This document shows positions 51,738 to 57,587 of a stretch of DNA of 57,587 nucleotides, in pieces. A model generated the notes under the pieces. That model saw only the letters and a list, made by a program, of their open reading frames with translations. It did not search any database and was not told where the DNA came from. The translations under genes and the position numbers were made by a program. The stretch is from Myroides pelagicus (GTDB lineage: Bacteria > Bacteroidota > Bacteroidia > Flavobacteriales > Flavobacteriaceae). Position 1 is the first letter of the stretch, and every line of letters begins with the position of its first letter. The stretch is from contig NZ_WMJY01000021.1 in assembly GCF_009711055.1 (NCBI RefSeq), forward strand, positions 1 through 57,587, written 5' to 3'.

Positions 51738-52778
51738 TTAGTTTTCAGAACTCTTACCACAATAGTAGCACTTACGCGCTTCAAGAATTAATTTGAATTG
51801 TACTCCAAATAGGACAGAAGCCAATACTAAGTGAGCTGCTTGGGATCCAAATGGGAAGTGAGCGTAATTCATTAACACGCCTGTAAACACTTCTAAAATC
51901 AATAAGATTAGTACCCATTTCATTTTTTCAAAGCCAAGGTTTAATCTACGATTTAAATAGAATAAGTAGAAGTTTACTCCCAGTATTAAGAAAGAGAAAC
52001 TTCTATGAATATAGAACTCCGTTGTTGGAGAGTTTAACCATAAGTATTCATTGCCAATACCTGCTTGAACTTGCTCATCAATAAACTCTCTTACTTGAGT
52101 TCCTAGTACCACTTGTAGTAGAGTAAAGGCTAAGGAAACAATCAAGAATGCTTTGAATTGACCATTGTACTTTCTAATTTCAGTATTTCTATTTCGAACT
52201 GAGTGAATAATAGCAATAATGATAGCTACAATTACTAGAGCCATAACCATGTGCACGGTAATCTTCAGCGGGTTTAAAACAGAGTAAACAACTACAGCAC
52301 CTAGCCAAGCTTGAAATACCATTAAGGCTACAACTAGCCAAGAGGATAGGGTGATTGATTTTCTATCTCTCCAATATGAAAAAGAGAAGATCGCCATTAA
52401 TAAACAAGCAAATCCAGCTAAAGCACCACATAATCTGTTTACATATTCTGTCCAGGTGTGTTTTGCATTAAACTCTGCATAATCATGTCGAGTATATTTT
52501 TGCCAATGTGAAGCATCGTATGTAGCTGTGGTTGTAAAGCTTTCTTTTGCTTTCCATAAGCTCTCATCGTGAATAATCATCTGTCCTTTTTCATACTGAC
52601 GATCTGCTTGCCACTGTATTTCCTCTATTTCTGTAGGAGGAATATAGTAACCGAAACATTTTGGCCAGTCAGGACATCCCATTCCTGAACCTGTCATCCT
52701 TACCGCAGCTCCAGCAAAAATCACTAGATAAACTAGTATCAGTGAAGCTTTAGCCATAGGTAAAAAATAATTTCTCAT
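51738..52778 (-). CDS. ctaA: heme A synthase, COX15/CtaA family
   Basis: A 346-residue inner-membrane protein with eight helices in two four-helix halves. The start has VIFAGAAVRMTGSGMGCPDWPKCFG (the RMTGSG and CPDWP markers), EYVNRLCG carries Glu and Arg of the first heme site with the upstream HTWTE histidine, and later His residues lie in ITVHMVMAL and FYIHRSFSF. It oxidises heme O to heme A for cytochrome oxidase. Between CFGYY and HTW there is a roughly 60-residue periplasmic insertion containing YEKGQMIIHDESLWKA and HWQKYTRHDY, resembling a type 5/12 carbohydrate-binding module. The C-terminal CYYCGK might bind metal. Confidence 0.93.
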   Translation of the reverse strand: MRNYFLPMAKASLILVYLVIFAGAAVRMTGSGMGCPDWPKCFGYYIPPTEIEEIQWQADRQYEKGQMIIHDESLWKAKESFTTTATYDASHWQKYTRHDYAEFNAKHTWTEYVNRLCGALAGFACLLMAIFSFSYWRDRKSITLSSWLVVALMVFQAWLGAVVVYSVLNPLKITVHMVMALVIVAIIIAIIHSVRNRNTEIRKYNGQFKAFLIVSLAFTLLQVVLGTQVREFIDEQVQAGIGNEYLWLNSPTTEFYIHRSFSFLILGVNFYLFYLNRRLNLGFEKMKWVLILLILEVFTGVLMNYAHFPFGSQAAHLVLASVLFGVQFKLILEARKCYYCGKSSEN

Positions 52779-52787
52779 ATATTGTAT

Positions 52788-54227
52788 TTATTTTTTATTA
52801 ACTACTTCTAATCCCATCTTTGCTGCTTTATTTAGCATATATTGATAGGCTGGCTCATATTCATTAGGAATAACTCCTTCTAAGATTGCTTCTTTGATGG
52901 ATTCTTTAATCGATCCAATCTCTCTACAAGGTTTTAGGTCAAAGATTTCCATTATTTCTTCTCCTGTAATCGGTGGTTGGAAGTTGCGAATATGGTCGCG
53001 CTCTTCAACTTCAATAATTTTCTCTCTTACGATCTTGAAATTGTTGTGGTATTTCTTAAACTTATTAGGGTTTTTAGTGGTAATATCCGCTTCACATAAA
53101 GTCATAAGGTCTTCTACATTCTCACCTGCATCAAACACTAGTCGTCTAACAGCTGAGTCTGTAACTTCTTTTTGCGCTAAGACTATTGGTCTAGAGCTCA
53201 TCATAACCATTTTTTGTACAAACTTCATCTTTTGATTTAGTGGCATATGAAGACGCATAAAAATCTTTTTCACCATCTTTCCACCAAGGAATTCATGACC
53301 GTGAAATGTCCAACCATTTCGCTTAGAATAGCGTTTGGTAGGTGCCTTGCCAATATCGTGCAATAGGGCAGCCCATCTCAACCAAAGGTCTTCTGTGTTT
53401 GGACATATATTATCCACTACCTCTAAGGTATGGTAAAAATTGTTTTTGTGAGTATGTCCTTCTATTTCTTCTACTTGATTTAATGCTGTTAGCTCAGGGA
53501 GAATCAAGTCTAATAGTCCTGTTTTGTATAGTAATAAAAACCCTTTAGAAGGCTTATTGGTTAATAATATTTTGTTTAATTCCTCTACAATGCGCTCCCC
53601 TGAGATGATGTCTAGACGTTTGTGATTTGCAGTGATAGATTCAAAGGAATCTTCTTGAATAAAAAAATCTAATTGTGTTGCAAATCGAATAGCACGCATC
53701 ATACGCAATGGGTCATCAGAGTAAGTAATGTCTGGATCAAGAGGTGTACGTATGATTTTGTTGTTCAAATCCTCAACGCCATCAAAAGGATCAAGTAGTT
53801 CTCCGTAGTTTTTTTTGTTTAAAGAAAGAGCTAAAGCATTGATTGTAAAGTCGCGTCTGTTTTGGTCATCTTGCAGACTACCATCTTCGACTACTGGCTT
53901 TCTGCTCTCGAAGTGATAAGATTCTTTGCGAGCGCCAACAAATTCAACATCAATATCCTCATAGCGCAACATGGCAGTACCATAGTTTTTAAACACTTGT
54001 ACTTTGGGCTGAGTAGGTAAAAGTTTAGATACCTCTAAAGCTAGCTTGATTCCACTACCAACAGCTACAATATCAATATCTTTTTTGGTGTTTCGTTTAA
54101 TCAAAAAGTCTCTGACAAATCCTCCGATTACATAACTATCGACCTTCAGGTTTTCTGCGGCTTTAGATATGTACTCAAATATTGGGTGGGTCAGGGCTTC
54201 TTTATATATTGTTGTTTTGTTATTCAT
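52788..54227 (-). CDS. CCA-adding-type tRNA nucleotidyltransferase with HD domain
   Basis: A 479-residue class II nucleotidyltransferase: [27 protein letters not shown] (about 31-57) with the GG-x-x-R-D and D-x-D catalytic motifs, [11 protein letters not shown] (about 130-140) and [12 protein letters not shown]. An HD domain follows ([29 protein letters not shown], about 290-320). It repairs or adds tRNA 3' CCA, which the tRNA genes here do not encode. Also called Poly A polymerase in older lists. The ATG at 54227 begins [12 protein letters not shown]; it is 9 bp upstream of ctaA. Confidence 0.92.
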   Translation of the reverse strand: MNNKTTIYKEALTHPIFEYISKAAENLKVDSYVIGGFVRDFLIKRNTKKDIDIVAVGSGIKLALEVSKLLPTQPKVQVFKNYGTAMLRYEDIDVEFVGARKESYHFESRKPVVEDGSLQDDQNRRDFTINALALSLNKKNYGELLDPFDGVEDLNNKIIRTPLDPDITYSDDPLRMMRAIRFATQLDFFIQEDSFESITANHKRLDIISGERIVEELNKILLTNKPSKGFLLLYKTGLLDLILPELTALNQVEEIEGHTHKNNFYHTLEVVDNICPNTEDLWLRWAALLHDIGKAPTKRYSKRNGWTFHGHEFLGGKMVKKIFMRLHMPLNQKMKFVQKMVMMSSRPIVLAQKEVTDSAVRRLVFDAGENVEDLMTLCEADITTKNPNKFKKYHNNFKIVREKIIEVEERDHIRNFQPPITGEEIMEIFDLKPCREIGSIKESIKEAILEGVIPNEYEPAYQYMLNKAAKMGLEVVNKK

Positions 54228-54251
54228 AATGATAAAATACAATACAAGCTA

Positions 54252-54824
54252 TTATTTTCTAAGTATTGTAACTTGGCTATTAGCTTTTAGTTTTATTACA
54301 GTTGAAGGTTTGACAGTTTTAGTTTCTGCTTGTCTAAGGTTTACAATATAATCAACTCCGTCTTTTATATCTTGCGAAATTTCTGAGAAATTAGCAGGGG
54401 AAAACATACCACTAACATTAGCAGAAGTAGAAACAAGAGGCGATTTCATTCGTTCAATTAATCGGAAACAAAATGGTTCAGACACCACGCGTACCCCTAG
54501 AGCATTATCACTTGAGATAATCTCTTTGGCTACATATCTAGGATTGTCCAATACCAATGTGGTTGGTTTATCGCTATAGTCCAATATTTCCCATGCTACC
54601 TCAGGTATCTCATTAAATACGCGGTGTAATAATCGATCTCCATTGACTAAGACAATCATGCTTTTTGATTCAGCGCGTTGTTTTAGCTTGAATATCTTTT
54701 TAATAGCTTCAGGATTATTTGCATCACAACCTATTCCCCATACCGTATCGGTAGGGTATAAGATGATGCCTCCATTTTTGATAACCTCGTATGCTCTGTG
54801 AACTTCTCCTTGGATATCTTCCAT
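54252..54824 (-). CDS. tsaC: L-threonylcarbamoyladenylate synthase
   Basis: A 190-residue YrdC-fold protein: VIKNGGIILYPTDTVWGIGCDANN (about 14-37) with the KNGGI-x-x-x-PT-x-T substrate motif, the KQRAESKSMIVLVNG loop and SPLVSTSANVSG (about 140-151). It makes threonylcarbamoyl-AMP for t6A37 in tRNA. Length is that of TsaC rather than the longer Sua5. The ATG at 54824 gives this length; the extended frame from 54983 adds a non-homologous 53 residues. Confidence 0.93.
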   Translation of the reverse strand: MEDIQGEVHRAYEVIKNGGIILYPTDTVWGIGCDANNPEAIKKIFKLKQRAESKSMIVLVNGDRLLHRVFNEIPEVAWEILDYSDKPTTLVLDNPRYVAKEIISSDNALGVRVVSEPFCFRLIERMKSPLVSTSANVSGMFSPANFSEISQDIKDGVDYIVNLRQAETKTVKPSTVIKLKANSQVTILRK

Positions 54825-55014
54825 TGTTTTAAAAGTTGTAGTTTTTGTGGGGCTAAAATTACTAAAAAAATAAGAAATTTGCGTGTGATTAAAGTCAGGA
54901 AACTTGCTATAGGAGGTGACAAAGCAGATAATTATGTTTTTTTTAAGAACTAGCAGGTAAATTTGCTTTAATTTTAAGAGCAATATCCTAAAGGGATTTT
55001 AATTTTGTAAGGTT

Positions 55015-55458
55015 ATGAGTAAAATAAATAGAAAAGATTTTGATAAGACTGCGGTTTTAGCCATGTATGCTAAAGTGACTAAAAACACTTTAATGGAAAC
55101 CTTAGGGATAGAATATATTGATGCAGGTCCGGAATACTTAGTTGCTACAATGCCTGTAAATTCAAAGGTTCATCAACCAATGGGATTATTACATGGTGGG
55201 GCTTCTGTAGCTTTAGCAGAGAGTTTAGGAAGTGGAGCCTCATTAATGTTAATTGATCCAGAGACTCAAGAGGTAAGAGGGGTGGAGATATCGGCTAATC
55301 ACCTTAAGAGCAAGCGTGCAGGAGTAGTAACAGGTACAGCTAAATTGGTTCACAGAGGGCGAATGCTTCATTTGTGGGAGATTCGTATTACTGACGAGAA
55401 TGGTGAGCTTATTTCTTTATGTAAGATCACAAATATTGTTATAGATAGAAGAAAATAG
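55015..55458 (+). CDS. PaaI-family hotdog thioesterase, probable DHNA-CoA thioesterase
   Basis: A 147-residue hotdog protein. VHQPMGLLHGGASVALAESLGSGASLML (about 62-89) carries the H-G-G-A and catalytic Glu (in ALAES), and EISANHLKSKRAGVVTGTAKLVHRGRM follows. The family includes DHNA-CoA thioesterases (MenI). It ends 2 bp before the isochorismate synthase gene, so a menaquinone role is likely. A -7 match (TAAATTTG, 54958-54965) lies 49 bases before the ATG. Confidence 0.85.
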   Translation: MSKINRKDFDKTAVLAMYAKVTKNTLMETLGIEYIDAGPEYLVATMPVNSKVHQPMGLLHGGASVALAESLGSGASLMLIDPETQEVRGVEISANHLKSKRAGVVTGTAKLVHRGRMLHLWEIRITDENGELISLCKITNIVIDRRK

Positions 55459-55460
55459 AT

Positions 55461-56522
55461 ATGTATTTTTATAAGTGTTTAACTAAACAATTACAAGATA
55501 AAAAACCATTTGTAGTCTATCGAAAACCCAATGCTTCAAAGATGGTTGGTTTGTTTCAAAAGACTTTTGATTTACACCAGGTTAGGGATTTTAGTGAAAT
55601 AGGCTTTGTTATGGCTCCTTTTTCACAGGGACAACGCTTTTATATTCCATTAGATCAGGCTGCTGTATTGGTAGATCAGGCGCCAGTAGGAGAGATGAGT
55701 TTTGAACAGAATGTATTGGATTACAATGATCAGCACGCTAAACAAGCATTCGAATCCTTGGTGTCAAATTGTATAGAGGCTATCGATCAAGGCCTGTTTG
55801 ACAAGGTAGTGCCTTCAAGGAAAGAAATAATTAAGGTTAATTTACAAGAAGATATACAAGGTCTTTTTCAGAAGCTATGTATATCTTATCCTACTGCTTT
55901 TTGCTATGTAATGTATCACCCAGCTATTGGCATGTGGGCTGGGGCTACACCAGAGTCACTACTTAAGATTAATCAAGGGATATTGCAAACGATGGCTTTA
56001 GCAGGTACCCAGCTAAACCATGATAGAGAAGAAGTGATTTGGCAGGCAAAGGAGAGGGAAGAACAGGCTTTTGTGACCGACTTTATTATCAAGACTTTAG
56101 ATCCACTTACAAGTAATATAAAGACTTCTGAGCCCTATACTAAGCGAGCTGCAAAGGTAATGCATATTTGTACAGATATTACCGCAGAACTAACTCAAAA
56201 CAATCTTGAAGAGATCGTAACAGCTCTTCATCCAACCCCAGCTGTATGTGGAATGCCGAAGGCTAATGCTCATGAGTTTCTATTAAAACAAGAGGGGTAT
56301 CAAAGAAAGTATTATTCCGGGTATATTGGGGAACTGAATTGTGATGTAGTCAATCAATCATTAAGCAATGTTGATTTGTATGTAAATCTTAGATGTATGG
56401 AGGTAGAAGAAGATAGGGTAAATTTGTATATTGGTTGTGGGGTGACTAAAGATAGTGATCCGCAGGCTGAGTTTATCGAAACAGTTAATAAATCATCGAC
56501 AATGAAGAAAGTGTTGATGTAG
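55461..56522 (+). CDS. menF: isochorismate synthase
   Basis: A 353-residue chorismate-binding enzyme: KVVPSRKEIIKV, PTAFCYVMYHPAIGMWAGATPESLLKI (about 150-176), MALAGTQ, EEVIWQAKEREEQAFVTDFI and the end block LHPTPAVCGMPKANA with YYSGYIGEL (Mg2+ and chorismate site). It converts chorismate to isochorismate, the entry to menaquinone or to catechol siderophores. The hotdog gene beside it favours menaquinone. It is followed closely by bshB1. Confidence 0.92.
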   Translation: MYFYKCLTKQLQDKKPFVVYRKPNASKMVGLFQKTFDLHQVRDFSEIGFVMAPFSQGQRFYIPLDQAAVLVDQAPVGEMSFEQNVLDYNDQHAKQAFESLVSNCIEAIDQGLFDKVVPSRKEIIKVNLQEDIQGLFQKLCISYPTAFCYVMYHPAIGMWAGATPESLLKINQGILQTMALAGTQLNHDREEVIWQAKEREEQAFVTDFIIKTLDPLTSNIKTSEPYTKRAAKVMHICTDITAELTQNNLEEIVTALHPTPAVCGMPKANAHEFLLKQEGYQRKYYSGYIGELNCDVVNQSLSNVDLYVNLRCMEVEEDRVNLYIGCGVTKDSDPQAEFIETVNKSSTMKKVLM

Positions 56523-56548
56523 ATAATTAAGTAGAAATAAGTAATAAG

Positions 56549-57265
56549 ATGAAATTAGATATATTAGCTTTTGGTGCGCATCCAGACGATGTTGAACTAG
56601 GATGTGGTGCAACAATAGCAAAAGAAGTAGCCTTAGGTAAAAAGGTAGGTATTGTTGATTTAACCAAAGGGGAGTTAGGTACTAGGGGTACCGAGTTTAC
56701 TCGTAAACAAGAAGCCGCTGATGCTGCTAAGATATTAGGTGTAGATATCCGAGAGAACTTAGGTTTTAGCGATGGTTTTTTCACCAATGATCGTGAGCAT
56801 CAACTGGAAATTATTAAAATGATACGCAAGTATCAACCAGAAATAGTGTTGTGTAATGCAATTGATGATAGACATATTGACCACGGAAAAGGAAGTAAAT
56901 TAGTTTCTGATGCGTGTTTTTTATCGGGGTTAATCAAGATAGAGACTGCTTTAGATAAAGAGAAGCAAGCCCCTTGGCGTCCTAAGCTAGTATATCACTA
57001 TATTCAATGGAAAAATATAGAACCCGATTTTGTAGTAAATGTTGAAGGATATATACAGCAAAAGGTAGATTCTGTAATGGCTTATAAAACTCAATTTTAT
57101 GATCCAAACTCAGATGAACCATCAACTCCAATTACCTCAAAAAACTTCTTAGATAGTATTACCTATCGTGCGCAAGACCTAGGAAGACTAATTAATAAAG
57201 AATACGCGGAGGGTTTTACAGTTGAAAGATATTTAGCAGTCAATAGTTTAGATAATTTGCTGTAA
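56549..57265 (+). CDS. bshB1: bacillithiol biosynthesis deacetylase BshB1
   Basis: A 238-residue PIG-L family zinc deacetylase: LAFGAHPDDVELGCGATI (about 6-23) with the metal ligands His-Asp-Asp, DLTKGELGTRGT, and DDRHIDHGKGSKL (about 110-122) with the third ligand. YKTQFYDPNSDEPSTPI matches the BshB1 subfamily. It removes acetyl from GlcNAc-malate during bacillithiol synthesis. The ATG is 26 bp after menF. With ytxJ it shows the organism makes and uses bacillithiol. Confidence 0.95.
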   Translation: MKLDILAFGAHPDDVELGCGATIAKEVALGKKVGIVDLTKGELGTRGTEFTRKQEAADAAKILGVDIRENLGFSDGFFTNDREHQLEIIKMIRKYQPEIVLCNAIDDRHIDHGKGSKLVSDACFLSGLIKIETALDKEKQAPWRPKLVYHYIQWKNIEPDFVVNVEGYIQQKVDSVMAYKTQFYDPNSDEPSTPITSKNFLDSITYRAQDLGRLINKEYAEGFTVERYLAVNSLDNLL

Positions 57266-57282
57266 AATTTTTCATAAAAAGC

Positions 57283-57312
57283 TTGCGAAGTATAGAAAAA
57301 TAGGTACCTTTG
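57283..57312 (+). promoter_or_regulatory. tRNA-His promoter
   Basis: TTG (57283-57285), a 19-bp spacer and TACCTTTG (57305-57312): a perfect Bacteroidetes promoter, 18 bases before the tRNA. Confidence 0.9.
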
Positions 57313-57330
57313 CAACCGTTAAAGATACAC

Positions 57331-57405
<75 letters not shown>

Positions 57406-57411
57406 CTAAAT

Positions 57412-57437
57412 AAGGATGCTTGATTTCAAGTGTCCTT
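57412..57437 (+). terminator. terminator of tRNA-His
   Basis: AAGGATGCTTG pairs with CAAGTGTCCTT (two G-T pairs), followed by a T run to 57444. Confidence 0.85.
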
Positions 57438-57470
57438 TTTTTTTGCTATTATTTGAGTTGATTACTATAA

Positions 57471-57587
57471 TAACGAAGGTTATCTCGGATCAGTCTCAAA
57501 AGTTGTGTTTATGCATAAATGCTTGGTTTTTAGGAGAAAACGAACTTATCTGGGATCAATCCTAAAAGTTGTGTTTATGCATAAAGT
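57471..57587. repeat. imperfect tandem repeats at the right edge
   Basis: Two units 66 bp apart share TTATCT-S-GGATCA, then AAAAGTTGTGTTTATGCATAAA (the last 19 bases identical), with some mismatches in between. More units may lie beyond the window. No coding frame. Confidence 0.75.

Noticed and set aside
57471..57587. Possible CRISPR repeats
   Set aside because: The two units carry several mismatches outside the 19-base core and there are only two. CRISPR repeats in one array are near identical, and no cas gene is in the window.

Overview
The window looks like a chromosomal segment of a low-GC member of the Flavobacteriaceae, with Myroides or Flavobacterium as the closest feel. This is an inference. 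It rests on Bacteroidetes-type promoters (TTG, 19-20 bp, TAnnTTTG), clade-typical families (PorT-like barrel, DUF4199, 2TM-domain LytS kinase, TIGR02757, CBM-like loop in heme A synthase, bacillithiol genes) and weak Shine-Dalgarno sites. Almost everything is housekeeping. No prophage, insertion sequence, CRISPR array or rRNA was found.

Layout. 1-9 kb: CBS-domain protein, a solitary DUF262 (GmrSD-like) protein, a thioredoxin-fold lipoprotein, nitronate monooxygenase plus DUF4442, clpB, ytxJ. 9-13.3 kb: a dsrE-like gene and a divergent 58-residue membrane protein share a control region with two matched palindromes. Then come a lipoprotein, a 1 kb gene-poor gap holding copy 1 of a candidate structured RNA, and fahA. 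13.3-22.4 kb: glyA, then a leftward run of eight genes (oxidoreductase, hbd, DUF1015, yggS, exonuclease/GIY-YIG, ion channel, miaA, acyl-ACP thioesterase). 22.7-27.1 kb: pcm, smpB, PorT-like barrel, four tandem tRNA-Tyr genes, kdsA, DUF4199. 27.3-32.2 kb: polyphosphate genes sixA-ppk1-ppx, TIGR02757 and a LolD-like ATPase. 32.5-36 kb: msrA, lipoprotein, hypotheticals, nucleoid-associated protein. 36.1-40 kb: a LytS/LytTR two-component operon with two small membrane proteins, then a TlpA-like lipoprotein. 40.1-47.5 kb: LOG-family protein, uvrA, copy 2 of the candidate RNA, META lipoprotein, and a creD operon with its own winged-helix regulator and repeated operator. 47.6-57.6 kb: NCS2 purine permease, ketopantoate reductase-like protein, secreted hypothetical, hydrolase, heme A synthase, tRNA nucleotidyltransferase, tsaC, menaquinone genes (thioesterase, isochorismate synthase), bshB1, tRNA-His and imperfect tandem repeats.

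The most interesting observations are non-coding. (1) Two diverged copies, 32 kb apart, of a roughly 245-nt element show conserved motifs, one compensatory base-pair change in a predicted pseudoknot stem, and, in copy 1, an intrinsic terminator. This suggests an undescribed structured RNA family. (2) The dsrE/DUF2892 divergent region has a 14-bp palindrome exactly 29.5 bp from each -7 box, as expected for class II activation by a Crp/Fnr-type protein. (3) The operator ACTTTG-N5-CAAAGT occurs twice in the creD operon and overlaps its promoters.

All calls are by eye from sequence. Family names come from recognised motifs, not from searches.
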